From the NCBI RefSeq assembly GCF_900182955.1, contig NZ_FXUL01000003.1, forward strand, positions 283,487 to 347,486: a stretch of 64,000 bases of DNA, read 5' to 3'. The number at the start of each line of letters is the position of its first letter. The first letter of the stretch is position 1. Source of the stretch: Noviherbaspirillum suwonense. GTDB lineage: Bacteria > Pseudomonadota > Gammaproteobacteria > Burkholderiales > Burkholderiaceae_D. Below are positions 31,904-39,660 of this stretch, one piece after another. The translations under genes and the position numbers were made by a program. A model generated the notes under the pieces. The model did no database searches. It had not been told where the DNA came from and saw only the letters and a program-made list of their open reading frames with translations.

Positions 31904-33169
31904 TCACAGGATCAGCACGGCGCGGAAGTCGTTCACATTGGTCCGGGTCGGGCCGGTCATCACCAGGTCGCCGATGCCGGCGAAGAAGCCGTATGCGTCA
32001 TTCGCTTCCAGCATGGGCCGGGCGGCCAGTCCGGCCGCCGCCGCGCGTGCCAGCGTGTCGGGCGAGGCCAGCGCGCCGGCATTGTCCTCGGAGCCGTCGA
32101 TGCCGTCGGTGTCGCAGGCGATCGCATGCACGCCCTCCATGCCCTGCAGCGCGCACACCAGCCCCAGCAGGAACTCCGCGTTGCGCCCGCCGCGGCCGGC
32201 GCCGCGCACCGTCACCGTGGTCTCGCCGCCGGACAGGATGACGCAGGGCTTGCTGAACGGCTGGCCATGCAGCGCGACCTGCCGGGCAATGGCCGCATGC
32301 ACCTGGCCGACATCGCGCGCCTCGCCCTCGATCGCATCCGACAGGATGTAGGGCGTCACGCCGGCCTGCCGCGCCGCCGCCGCCGCGGCGTCCAGCGCCT
32401 GCTGCGCCGTGGCCACCACGTGATGCCGGTTGCCGGCAAAGCAGGCGTCGCCGGGCTTGGGCGTCTCGCCGGCGCCGCTGGCCAGGTGCGCGTGGAGCGC
32501 GGGCGGCAGGTCGATCGCATATTTGCGCAGCACCGCCAGCGCATCGTCGCAGGTGGTCGCGTCCGGCAGCGTCGGGCCGCTGGCCACCATCGCCGGGTCA
32601 TCCGCCGGCACGTCGGAAATGAGCAGGGTCACCACCGTCGCCGGCGCGCAGGCCATTGCCAGGCGGCCGCCCTTGATCAGCGACAGGTGCTTGCGCACGC
32701 AGTTGATCTCCGAGATGGCGGCGCCGCTTTTCAGCAGCGCCCGGTTGACCTGCTGCTTCTGCGCCAGCGCGATGCCTTCGGCCGGCATGTTGAGCAGCGC
32801 CGAGCCGCCGCCGGAGATCAGGCAGATCACCAGGTCGGACTGCTGCAGGCCGGCGGTCATCTGCAGCATGCGCCGCGCGGCATCCTGGCCGGCCGCGTCC
32901 GGCACCGGGTGCGCGGCTTCCACCACCTCGATCGACCGGCAGCGCACGCCATGGCCGTAGCGCGTCACGACGAGGCCGTCGAGCGGCCCGTCCCAGTTGT
33001 CCTCGACCACCTTCGCCATCGCCGCGGCCGCCTTGCCGGCGCCGATGACCAGCGTGCGGCCTTGCCTGGGCGGCGCGGGAAGGAAGGGCGGCAGGCAGCG
33101 TTCCGCGCTGACCGCGTCGACAGCGCTTGCATACAGGCGATGCAGGAATTCAGCGGGATGGAATGACAT
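31904..33169 (-). CDS. ttuD: Glycerate 2-kinase (TtuD/GckA family)
   Basis: Phosphorylates D-glycerate to 2-phosphoglycerate; MOFRL-type family. 421 residues beginning MSFHPAEFLHRLYASAVDAV. The nucleotide region is TLVIGAGKAAAAMA, with VICLISGGGSALL and NCVRKHLSLIKGGRLA in the centre. The MOFRL domain contains VILSGGETTVTVRGAGRGGRN and ACDTDGIDG. The start at 33169 is favoured by AAGG upstream and by the family N-terminus. It is probably the last-but-one step of glyoxylate or tartrate use; the gcl, hyi and glxR genes are not in the window. Confidence 0.9.
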   Translation of the reverse strand: MSFHPAEFLHRLYASAVDAVSAERCLPPFLPAPPRQGRTLVIGAGKAAAAMAKVVEDNWDGPLDGLVVTRYGHGVRCRSIEVVEAAHPVPDAAGQDAARRMLQMTAGLQQSDLVICLISGGGSALLNMPAEGIALAQKQQVNRALLKSGAAISEINCVRKHLSLIKGGRLAMACAPATVVTLLISDVPADDPAMVASGPTLPDATTCDDALAVLRKYAIDLPPALHAHLASGAGETPKPGDACFAGNRHHVVATAQQALDAAAAAARQAGVTPYILSDAIEGEARDVGQVHAAIARQVALHGQPFSKPCVILSGGETTVTVRGAGRGGRNAEFLLGLVCALQGMEGVHAIACDTDGIDGSEDNAGALASPDTLARAAAAGLAARPMLEANDAYGFFAGIGDLVMTGPTRTNVNDFRAVLIL

Positions 33170-33462
33170 GCCGGGGCTACCTTCGATGGCTGGAGCGCGG
33201 ACGCCCAAAGCCGGCGCCCACGTCCTGTTGATGAAACACGGATGCAGGGATTCTATGGGCGGTGCGGCTGCTTGATAAGGTGCGAAACGATCAACACATC
33301 CGGTACTCCAGGTATCGGGTGGCGCGGCGACGGATGCTGGATCAGGCTTGCGGGGTAATGCGGGCCGGTGCGCCGGCCTGTGAGGAACGGGATGGAATCG
33401 CAGGGGGCGAGCCGCGCGGAGCGGCACGGCTGCCGTTGCAGCGCGTTTGTTTTTCCGGGCCG
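33170..33462. other. Upstream region of the glycerate 2-kinase gene
   Basis: Non-coding stretch between ttuD and terminator A. It must contain the ttuD-pyk promoter on the minus strand. An imperfectly spaced dyad TTGAT-N13-ATCAA (33272-33294) sits about 105 bp before the ttuD start and could be an operator. No open frame has a ribosome site. Confidence 0.35.
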
Positions 33463-33498
33463 GAAAAGAAAAAACCCGCAATCGACATCGATGCGGGC
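33463..33498 (-). terminator. Strong minus-strand terminator A
   Basis: On the minus strand GCCCGCATCGATGTCGATTG continues with CGGG and then TTTTTT (plus A run 33469-33474). The stem is CCCGC plus ATCG with one bulged A and a 4-base loop. No protein gene ends just upstream, so it may end a small RNA starting near 33600. Confidence 0.8.
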
Positions 33499-33603
33499 TT
33501 CCCCTGTCTTCTCGCTCCCCAGCTCATAGGCATGGATTTTGTGAGCGAATGATGAATGCAAATGCGCCAACTGTCTACATGCAGTGCAGCATTTCTAAAA
33601 GGC
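33499..33603 (-). ncRNA. Candidate small RNA between two tandem terminators
   Basis: Two intrinsic terminators face the same way 105 bp apart with no credible gene between them. A transcript beginning just after terminator B and ending at terminator A would be about 100-140 nt. No strong promoter pair is obvious, so this is inference from the terminator layout. Confidence 0.3.
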
Positions 33604-33637
33604 AAGAAAAAGCCCGCTGGCTTGCTGGCAGCGGGCT
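33604..33637 (-). terminator. Minus-strand terminator B, probably ending the CheB-type gene transcript
   Basis: Perfect 9-bp stem AGCCCGCTG / CAGCGGGCT (33611-33619 and 33629-33637) with a 9-base loop. Minus-strand T5 follows (plus A 33607-33611). It lies 258 bp after the CheB-type stop, leaving a long 3' UTR in which I see no gene. Confidence 0.8.
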
Positions 33638-33895
33638 GAAATCCAAACCTTGGGAGGATGGAGGAGACAGGCACATCGTAGTGCCAAACGCAGGGCAGGG
33701 TAAGTCAGCCAACGGCGATATCTGCTGTAGGACTTTCCCTTCGCGTCATGGAAGATGGTGCTGGTATTGTTGCCTGCCGCCAGCTCCGGAGGATGCGCCC
33801 GGACATGTCGACGGCCTTGCCGGACCCCGTGAAGCGCATGCGCGAAGTATAGATGGCCAATATGTAAGGACGATGACAGCAAGCAAGGGCCGCGG

Positions 33896-34936
33896 TCATT
33901 CCTCGTCTTTCCCGGCTTTCTGCAGCAGGCTGTCGCCGCTGTAGCGCTGGCTCGAAAGCACGGTGTCCCGCAGTTTCAGGGCCTGGTCGCGCGCCACTTT
34001 CGCCTGCGCCCTGAACACCCCGGCCGCGGCGATCTGGTTTTCGTCATGCAGCTCGCGGCCAGCCTTTTCCAGCAGCATGGCCGCCTCTTCCAGGCCGCGC
34101 ATCGCCTTCCAGTAGCTGTCGTCGACCGAGCCGCTGATCTCGGCGATCAGCGCGCTGGACGAATAGGCATGGCCGGTATGGCACCGGAAACGGCTGCGTC
34201 CGCCCTCGTTCAGTTCCACCAGCACGCCATGGCATTCGGGGCAGGCGAAAGGGGACAGCTTGCCGACATCCATGATGCCTTTCTCGAACGCGTCGCCCTC
34301 CACCGCGATGCTGACTTCCAGGCCCATTACCCGGTGTACCTTTTCGCTGCCGGTCGGCGTCGCCTGCACGCTTTCCCTGACCAGCCGGTCGACCAGCGGC
34401 CCCATGGCCGCCGCGGACACCACGTGGTCGATGTCGACCTGCTGCATCGCGCTGGCCGGCATCGAGTCGACCATGCATTCGGCCAGTTCCTGCGCAATGG
34501 CGATGCCGCCCATGCGCTTAATGTTCCACAGCCCGGACGTGCCGTCGTCGAGTGCGCCCGACAGCACGATGCCGATCACCTTTTCGCGGTAGTAGTAGGC
34601 CGCCGAGCGGAACAGCGCATCGACCGACGGCCGGTTGCGGTTTTCCTTGGGTCCGCGCGTGACGATGACGCAGTCGTCCTCGATCAGCATGTGATGGTCT
34701 GGCGGCGCGACATAGACATGTCCCGGCTGGAATTTCTCGTTGTCCTGCGGATGCCGGACGGGGAGCGGGCACTTGCGCGCAAGGATCTCCGGCAGCTTGC
34801 TCACATAGTTCGGGGCAAGATGCATCACGACGAAGATGGGCGCGCTGAAGTCGTCCGGAAGGGACGCGGTGAAAGCGATCAGGCTTTCCACGCCGCCTGC
34901 CGAAGCGCCTGCGACGATCATGCGTTCGATGGTCAT
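33896..34936 (-). CDS. Stand-alone CheB-type protein-glutamate methylesterase with a zinc-ribbon-like C-terminus
   Basis: 346 residues with no receiver domain. The CheB esterase fold covers about 1-190: catalytic Ser12 in GASAGG, His39 in VMHLAPN, Asp130 in LSGALDDGTSG. The C-terminal third carries CPECHG (C232, C235) and RFRCHTGH (C252, H253, H256), which could bind a metal, then a helical tail. Start: ATG 34936 has AAGG at the right distance; a GTG at 34957 is weaker. No chemotaxis genes are nearby, so the target may be a non-chemotaxis receptor or signalling protein. Confidence 0.88.
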   Translation of the reverse strand: MTIERMIVAGASAGGVESLIAFTASLPDDFSAPIFVVMHLAPNYVSKLPEILARKCPLPVRHPQDNEKFQPGHVYVAPPDHHMLIEDDCVIVTRGPKENRNRPSVDALFRSAAYYYREKVIGIVLSGALDDGTSGLWNIKRMGGIAIAQELAECMVDSMPASAMQQVDIDHVVSAAAMGPLVDRLVRESVQATPTGSEKVHRVMGLEVSIAVEGDAFEKGIMDVGKLSPFACPECHGVLVELNEGGRSRFRCHTGHAYSSSALIAEISGSVDDSYWKAMRGLEEAAMLLEKAGRELHDENQIAAAGVFRAQAKVARDQALKLRDTVLSSQRYSGDSLLQKAGKDEE

Positions 34937-35066
34937 TGGAGCCTTGATGGGACGCACAGGTAAGACCGCGCGGTCCGACGACCGTTCAATCAGCGCGTCC
35001 TGCCGGCGCCATCGGTGACGGACCGGCGATGCGCGTCGCCGCCTGCGCCGCGCTATCCGTCCGTTG

Positions 35067-35846
35067 TCAGTCCGCGGCGGCCGCCGCCGGCTTCACCCGC
35101 GCCTGGCCATGCGGGCAGAGGTCCAGCAGCAGGCAGGCGCTGCAGCGCGGCGCGCGCCAGGTGCAGGTGTCCTTGCCGTGCCGCATCAGCACCTGGTGAT
35201 TGTCGTAGACCTGCTGCGCGTCCCACTCCGGCGGCAATTGCGCTTCCAGCACCCGGTGCGAAGGGCCGACCGCCAGGTTCTCCGGGATGAGGCCCAGCCG
35301 CGCCGCCACCCGGTGATGGTGGCTGTCCACCGGCAGCGCCCGCCCGCGCAAGGTGCTGAACGACAGCACCGCGGCGCTGGTCTTGGGGCCGACGCCCGGC
35401 ATCGTTTCCAGCCAGGCGCGCGCCTTGTCCACCGGCCAGTCGCGCAGGAATTCCAGCGACAGCGTGCCGCCGGCCGTCGATTCCTGCCGCGCGGACACCT
35501 CGCGCAGCACGGCCTGCAGGCGCGGCGCCTTCTGTTCAGGCCAGGTACAGGCCGCAATGGCGTCCTGCACCTCGGCCACCGGCGCATCGCGCACCGCCGC
35601 CCAGTCCGCGAAGCGCTCGCGCAGCGTGCGGAAAGCCAGGCCCGAGTCGCGGTTCAGCGTCCGATGCGAGAGCAGGGAGGACACCAGTTCGCTCATCGGG
35701 TCGATGGTATGGAAATAGCGCAACGGGCAGCCGTAGTGCTGGCACAGGCGCCGATGCGCGACCAGCGCCTTTTCCGCCGCGGGCATCGACACCGATTCCG
35801 TGGCGGCTGTCGCCGGCAAGGCGCTTTCTTGTATTGGCTCTGGCAT
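35067..35846 (-). CDS. Endonuclease III-family DNA glycosylase/lyase (HhH-GPD, 4Fe-4S)
   Basis: 259 residues. HhH motif with catalytic Lys in MPGVGPKTSAAVL, and the conserved Asp in LPVDSHHHRVAARLG. The 4Fe-4S loop is C-x6-C-x2-C-x5-C (C228, C235, C238, C244). It is related to Nth but divergent from the main Nth type, and belongs to a group often labelled endonuclease III or DNA lyase. The start is uncertain: ATG 35846 is preceded by AAAGG; ATGs at 35900 and 35939 would add low-complexity residues. Base excision repair is the expected role. Confidence 0.8.
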   Translation of the reverse strand: MPEPIQESALPATAATESVSMPAAEKALVAHRRLCQHYGCPLRYFHTIDPMSELVSSLLSHRTLNRDSGLAFRTLRERFADWAAVRDAPVAEVQDAIAACTWPEQKAPRLQAVLREVSARQESTAGGTLSLEFLRDWPVDKARAWLETMPGVGPKTSAAVLSFSTLRGRALPVDSHHHRVAARLGLIPENLAVGPSHRVLEAQLPPEWDAQQVYDNHQVLMRHGKDTCTWRAPRCSACLLLDLCPHGQARVKPAAAAAD

Positions 35847-35975
35847 GCAGGTAGGCCTTTCCGGTCCCAATGGATTGCTCGCAGCGGGCGCTGCGTTCAT
35901 CCCGATGTGACCCGCATGCGTGGCGATGGTTTCCTGCATGCAGCGTAAGCCCGCGCCAATATCGACAGAGTATGC

Positions 35976-36004
35976 GTTTCGACAATTACTTTCTCTGTCG
36001 AAAC
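35976..36004. promoter_or_regulatory. Perfect 9-bp inverted repeat GTTTCGACA-N11-TGTCGAAAC
   Basis: Arms at 35976-35984 and 35996-36004. The right arm is shared with the 17-bp activator dyad for the downstream PEP-CTERM gene. The repeat could bind two regulator dimers or could be an operator for the divergent DNA-lyase gene. Confidence 0.5.
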
Positions 36005-36012
36005 TTTTTACA
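35996..36012 (+). promoter_or_regulatory. 17-bp dyad, candidate enhancer-binding protein site
   Basis: TGTCGAAACTTTTTACA fits TGT-N2-RAA-N-TTY-N2-ACA, the same form as the dyad at 5403-5419. It is centred about 85 bp before the -24 element. A weaker 16-base relative (TGT...ACA) lies at 36023-36038. Confidence 0.6.
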
Positions 36013-36054
36013 CCGATAGTGTTGTCATTTGGTTTACAGATACTCAATATCATT

Positions 36055-36067
36055 TAAGCAATTGTTT
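36055..36067 (+). promoter_or_regulatory. IHF-like binding site
   Basis: TAAGCAATTGTTT matches the IHF consensus YAANNNNTTGATW at all but one defined base. It lies between the activator dyad and the sigma-54 promoter, 28 bp from the -24 element, as in classical IHF-bent promoters. The identical 13 bases are at 5359-5371 on the minus strand. Confidence 0.5.
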
Positions 36068-36087
36068 ATTAAGGTAAATATATTTAC

Positions 36088-36103
36088 TGGCATAAACATT
36101 GCT
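36088..36103 (+). promoter_or_regulatory. Sigma-54 promoter of the PEP-CTERM gene at 36155
   Basis: TGGCATAAACATTGCT, GG-N10-GC, identical over 16 bases to the promoter at 5325-5340. Predicted start about 36114, a 41-base 5' UTR. Confidence 0.8.
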
Positions 36104-36154
36104 ATAGAGTAAATTATTGGACGAGTCGTCCTTCACCATCATCAGGGAGTCATA

Positions 36155-36829
36155 ATGAAATCACTCAAGAAAGCACTGTTGGGTCTGGCAGTCACCGCAA
36201 TCGGCGCCATTGCGATGAGCCAGCCCGTTGCGGCGATGACCCTGACGGTGACCGACATGAAATACGCCAATCCCACGACGGCGAGCATCCATTCCACCTC
36301 GACGAACCTGAACGTCAAGGCCGGCGAGTTCGTGGTGACCGATGGCACAAAAACCTTTCTGGCCTGGTGCGTGGATATCTTCCAGCTCACCACGTTCAAC
36401 CAGGCGGTAAAGGACTACAAGGTCGGCGTTCCCGCCGGTGTGAGCCGGAACACGGTCGACATGCTTGCGCTGCTGGCGACGGAAGCGCTGAGCCAGGTCG
36501 TCGGTAGCGAGACGTCCGGCGCATTCCAGCTGGCCGCCTGGGAAATCGTGAATGAAAATTCCGACAAATATAATTTGGACACCGGCAATTTCAAGGCGGA
36601 CCACGTATCCGGCGGGGCCAAGGCAATAGCGCAGAACTGGCTCACGAATCTCCCGACCGCAAGTGCGTATTCCGTCACCTGGTATGCCAGCGCCAGCAAG
36701 CAGGATCTCGCGGTATTCGAGAAGCTGCCGGCCACCGTCCCGGAACCCGCCACCATGGCCCTGCTCGGCCTTGGCCTGCTCGGCTTCGCCGGATCGCGCC
36801 GCAAGCAGGCCGGGCGCAGCAAGGCCTGA
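36155..36829 (+). CDS. PEP-CTERM sorting domain protein
   Basis: 224-residue exported protein. Signal peptide MKSLKKALLGLAVTAIGAIA, then a body with TFLAWCVDIFQLTT and FQLAAWEIVNENSDKYNLDTG, a pattern seen in several PEP-CTERM proteins of unknown function. The tail is VPEPATMALLGLGLLGFAG then SRRK. It shares the complete sigma-54 control region with the other PEP-CTERM gene although the proteins are not close homologs. It is monocistronic, with a terminator 22 bp after the stop. The sorting exosortase is elsewhere. Confidence 0.92.
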   Translation: MKSLKKALLGLAVTAIGAIAMSQPVAAMTLTVTDMKYANPTTASIHSTSTNLNVKAGEFVVTDGTKTFLAWCVDIFQLTTFNQAVKDYKVGVPAGVSRNTVDMLALLATEALSQVVGSETSGAFQLAAWEIVNENSDKYNLDTGNFKADHVSGGAKAIAQNWLTNLPTASAYSVTWYASASKQDLAVFEKLPATVPEPATMALLGLGLLGFAGSRRKQAGRSKA

Positions 36830-36850
36830 ACGGTTCCGCCGCATTCATCG

Positions 36851-36876
36851 AGCCCGCCGCGCGCGGGCTTTTTTAT
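36851..36876 (+). terminator. Terminator of the PEP-CTERM gene
   Basis: Stem AGCCCGC / GCGGGCT (36851-36857, 36863-36869) with loop CGCGC and a T6 run. Confidence 0.88.
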
Positions 36877-37061
36877 CGGGCCGACCGGCGCGCCCCGAGG
36901 GGAGCGAATTGCCGGCTCAAGTTGCCGCCCCATTTGCCGCTATAGGGACGGTCATGGACGCGTGTCCATGAAATGCGACGCAGCGCGCATGCTGCTACTA
37001 ATGGTCCGGTGGACTGGCTATACTTTCCGGCATTTTTCCCTTTCTCTGCCATTCCCGCCCC

Positions 37062-38213
37062 ATGCTTAGCCCCGTTACCCTATTGCTCATCACCGCGGCC
37101 CTGAGCGTGATCATGCTGCTTGTGCTGGGCTCGCTGATGCGCAGCGGCATACCGGGCGTGCGGTCCTGGTTCGCCGCCAATGTGCTCGCCGTCCTGGCGC
37201 TCCTGCTGTATGCCGGACGCGGCGTCCTGCCGCCGCTGCTGAGCGTCGAGGCGGCCAACGGTTTGCTGGCAATGTGCATCGCCGTCATCTATGCCGGTTT
37301 CCAGCAGTTTTTCCAGCGCCCGGTGCCTGTGCGCATGCTGGCCGTCGGCTGGATCTGCACGATGGCCGGGGTCGCGGGCTTCCACTACCTGGTCGACGCC
37401 ATCGCGATGCGCACCGTGGCGGTCTCGCTGTTTCACGGCGCCGTCTGCGCGGCCATAGGCGTGACGATCCTGCGCTGCCAGGCGCAGGCCGGCTCCCGCT
37501 ATTCCTACTTCTTCACGGCGGGCGTTGCGCTGCTGCTGGCGGCAAGCCACCTCGGCCGCGGCCTGATGTATGCGCTCCAGAGCGACATGCAGACTGCCGA
37601 CTACCAGACCACGGCCTGGAACCTGTTTTTCCTGGCGGTGGGCACGCTGGTGCTGCCGCTGCTGACGATGGGCGGCATGATGATGGTGCATGACAGGATG
37701 GTGGTGCGGGCCGAGGAACAGGCCAACCGCGACTACCTGACCGGCGCCTGGAGCCGCCGCGCGCTGTTCCAGGTGGCCGACCGCGAATTGCGGCGCGTGG
37801 CGCGGCATCGCGATCCGGTATCGCTGCTGATACTGGACGTCGACCATTTCAAGCAGATCAACGACAGCCACGGCCATGCCGAAGGCGACCGCGTGCTGGT
37901 CGACCTGGTCCTGCGCGCCAGCGCCATCGTCCGCGAAATCGACTGCTTCGCCCGCCTCGGCGGAGAAGAGTTCGCCCTGCTGCTGACGCATTCGGACGCC
38001 GCCGCGGCCTTGCAGGTAGCCGATCGCCTGCGGCAGGTGCTGGAACAGCCCGTCCCGACAGCCGCAGCGATCACCGGCTACACCGTGAGCGTAGGCGTCG
38101 CCACGCTGCAAGCCGGCGAGCAGTTCTCCGCGCTGCTGGCAAGGGCCGATGCCGCGCTTTACCAGGCCAAGCATGCGGGACGCAACCGGGTGAGGGTGGC
38201 TGAACTGGCGTGA
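37062..38213 (+). CDS. Membrane-bound diguanylate cyclase (GGDEF)
   Basis: 383 residues. The first 215 form about seven hydrophobic helices (MASE-like sensor). The GGDEF domain begins at RDYLTGAWSRRALF and carries the active motif GGEEF at 300-304. The inhibitory I-site RxxD is present as REID (291-294), five residues before it. It should therefore make cyclic di-GMP from two GTP and be feedback-inhibited. No ribosome site is seen. Its position between a PEP-CTERM gene and upstream of a NERD gene gives no clear operon partner. Confidence 0.9.
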   Translation: MLSPVTLLLITAALSVIMLLVLGSLMRSGIPGVRSWFAANVLAVLALLLYAGRGVLPPLLSVEAANGLLAMCIAVIYAGFQQFFQRPVPVRMLAVGWICTMAGVAGFHYLVDAIAMRTVAVSLFHGAVCAAIGVTILRCQAQAGSRYSYFFTAGVALLLAASHLGRGLMYALQSDMQTADYQTTAWNLFFLAVGTLVLPLLTMGGMMMVHDRMVVRAEEQANRDYLTGAWSRRALFQVADRELRRVARHRDPVSLLILDVDHFKQINDSHGHAEGDRVLVDLVLRASAIVREIDCFARLGGEEFALLLTHSDAAAALQVADRLRQVLEQPVPTAAAITGYTVSVGVATLQAGEQFSALLARADAALYQAKHAGRNRVRVAELA

Positions 38214-38236
38214 GGGAGACGACTACGATGGAAAGG

Positions 38237-38253
38237 CATCTGCAATGCAGATG
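38237..38253. repeat. 17-bp near-perfect palindrome
   Basis: CATCTGCAATGCAGATG, symmetric except for the central base, 24 bp after the diguanylate cyclase stop. It may be a weak terminator (AATTTCTCTT follows) or an operator for the next gene. Confidence 0.45.
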
Positions 38254-38296
38254 AATTTCTCTTAGGAAATAAATTATTCCATTCCCGAGCGATCTA

Positions 38297-38325
38297 TTGT
38301 TACAATATAGAAACATTTATATAGG
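38297..38325 (+). promoter_or_regulatory. Possible sigma-70 promoter of the NERD gene
   Basis: TTGTTA, 17 bases, TATAGG inside an AT-rich block (38260-38335) that contrasts with the GC-rich surroundings. It lies 29 bp before the NERD start. The -10 match is moderate. Confidence 0.35.
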
Positions 38326-38353
38326 ACAATATTCTTGATTCGGGAGTGACAGG

Positions 38354-39583
38354 ATGATTTGCAAGAACGCAGACAGCAAAGCCGGCGCGATTGCCGCCCT
38401 GGAGAGCTTGCTGGCATGTGCCGTCCCTGGCAAGAAAGCCCTGGTTGAACGCGAATTGCGGATGCTGCGCGCTGGCATCAAGGGCGAGCAGGAAGCAGCC
38501 TACCTGATCGACTTCCAGCTCAAGGACAGTCAAAAGACCGCCGTCATCCATGATTTGCGCATACAGCTTGGCGATGGCCGGGTCGCGCAGATCGACCATT
38601 TGCTGATCCACCGGACGCTGCGCTTCTATATCCTGGAAACCAAGCACTTCGCGCATGGCGTCAAGATCACCGACGAGGGCGAATTCCTGCGCTGGAACGA
38701 CTGGAAAAAAACGTACGAGGGCATGCCGTCGCCGATCGAACAAAACGAACGCCATGCGGCGGTGCTGCGCACCGTGTTGAAGAAGTTGGGCATGGGCGAA
38801 CCCACGATCGAATCGATGATCCTGATTGCGCCGCAGGCAAGGATAGACCGCTCGAAACGGTTCAATAGCGACAGGGTGGTCAAGGCGGACCAGTTCCTGA
38901 CCGCGATGCAAAAGAATCTGGACAATGCCAGCATTCTCGGCCTGCTCGGCGGTTTCGCCAAGGCGACGTTTTCGGAGTCGATTGCGGATATCGCAAAGAA
39001 GCTTGTCCGCTTGCATCGACCCATTGCCATCGACTATGCGGCCAAATTCGGCATGACGGATGCATCGCCCATTTCCGATGCGACTCCAACCTCCGCAACA
39101 CAATTCGGCCATTCCGCGCAATGGCCGGCGCCTGCAGCGGCTGCCCCGGCGCCGGCAGTCGATAGCGCCGCCGGCATGACAACGCAATTTGGGCATTCGG
39201 CATCGCCAGCACCAACGCCAAGGCCAACGTCAGCGCCAAGGCCAGCGCCAACGCCAACGCCAAGGCCAACGCCAAGGCCAACGCCAACGCCAACGTCAGC
39301 ACCAACGCCAGCGCCTACATCGCGGCCGACATCAAGCGCACCGGTGCATCACTGCCGCAAATGCGAAGGCACCGACATCTCGATCCAGTACGGCAAATTT
39401 GGCTATTACTTCAAATGCGGCAGCTGCGATGGCAATACGCCCATCAAGCTCCACTGCAGCAAGGAAGGGCACAAGCCGCGCCTGCGCAAGGATGGACCGC
39501 GGTTTTACCAGGAATGCGCGGGCTGCCAGAGCAGCGCGATGTACTTCACCAATACCCAGCAAGTGCATAGCGACGCAATGTAA
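38354..39583 (+). CDS. NERD-domain nuclease-related protein with Pro/Thr-rich linker and zinc ribbons
   Basis: 409 residues. The N-terminal NERD domain (about 40-200) has GIKGEQE, D81 in VAQIDHLLI and E95/K97 in YILETKHF, a PD-(D/E)xK-like constellation. A low-complexity linker of (T/S/A/R)-P units follows (about 280-330). The C-terminal region has CRKC, CGSC, CSKEGH and CAGC, consistent with topoisomerase-type zinc ribbons for DNA or RNA binding. GGGAG precedes the ATG at 38354. Codon use and local base composition are less GC-rich than the neighbours, a sign of transfer. Possible nucleic-acid processing or defence role; not proven. Confidence 0.8.
   Translation: MICKNADSKAGAIAALESLLACAVPGKKALVERELRMLRAGIKGEQEAAYLIDFQLKDSQKTAVIHDLRIQLGDGRVAQIDHLLIHRTLRFYILETKHFAHGVKITDEGEFLRWNDWKKTYEGMPSPIEQNERHAAVLRTVLKKLGMGEPTIESMILIAPQARIDRSKRFNSDRVVKADQFLTAMQKNLDNASILGLLGGFAKATFSESIADIAKKLVRLHRPIAIDYAAKFGMTDASPISDATPTSATQFGHSAQWPAPAAAAPAPAVDSAAGMTTQFGHSASPAPTPRPTSAPRPAPTPTPRPTPRPTPTPTSAPTPAPTSRPTSSAPVHHCRKCEGTDISIQYGKFGYYFKCGSCDGNTPIKLHCSKEGHKPRLRKDGPRFYQECAGCQSSAMYFTNTQQVHSDAM
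39207..39318. repeat. Hexanucleotide repeat inside the NERD gene
   Basis: About nineteen imperfect copies of GCCAAC / GCCAAG / GCCAGC encode the TP, RP, SP and AP dipeptides of the linker. It keeps the reading frame when units are gained or lost, so linker length may vary between strains. Confidence 0.85.
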
Positions 39584-39660
39584 TCGCGGCCTGCAATCGT
39601 TCCGTCCACCGGCGCCAGCAACATCAATGCTCTGGACCAGCACGATAAAACCGCCAAGAA

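Noticed and set aside
33595..33882. 95-codon frame on the minus strand in the gap before the glycerate kinase gene
   Set aside because: It reads through terminator B, lacks a ribosome site and has no recognisable features.
39207..39318. Hexanucleotide array as a phase-variation tract
   Set aside because: The unit is a multiple of three, so changes would alter linker length but not switch the frame on or off.
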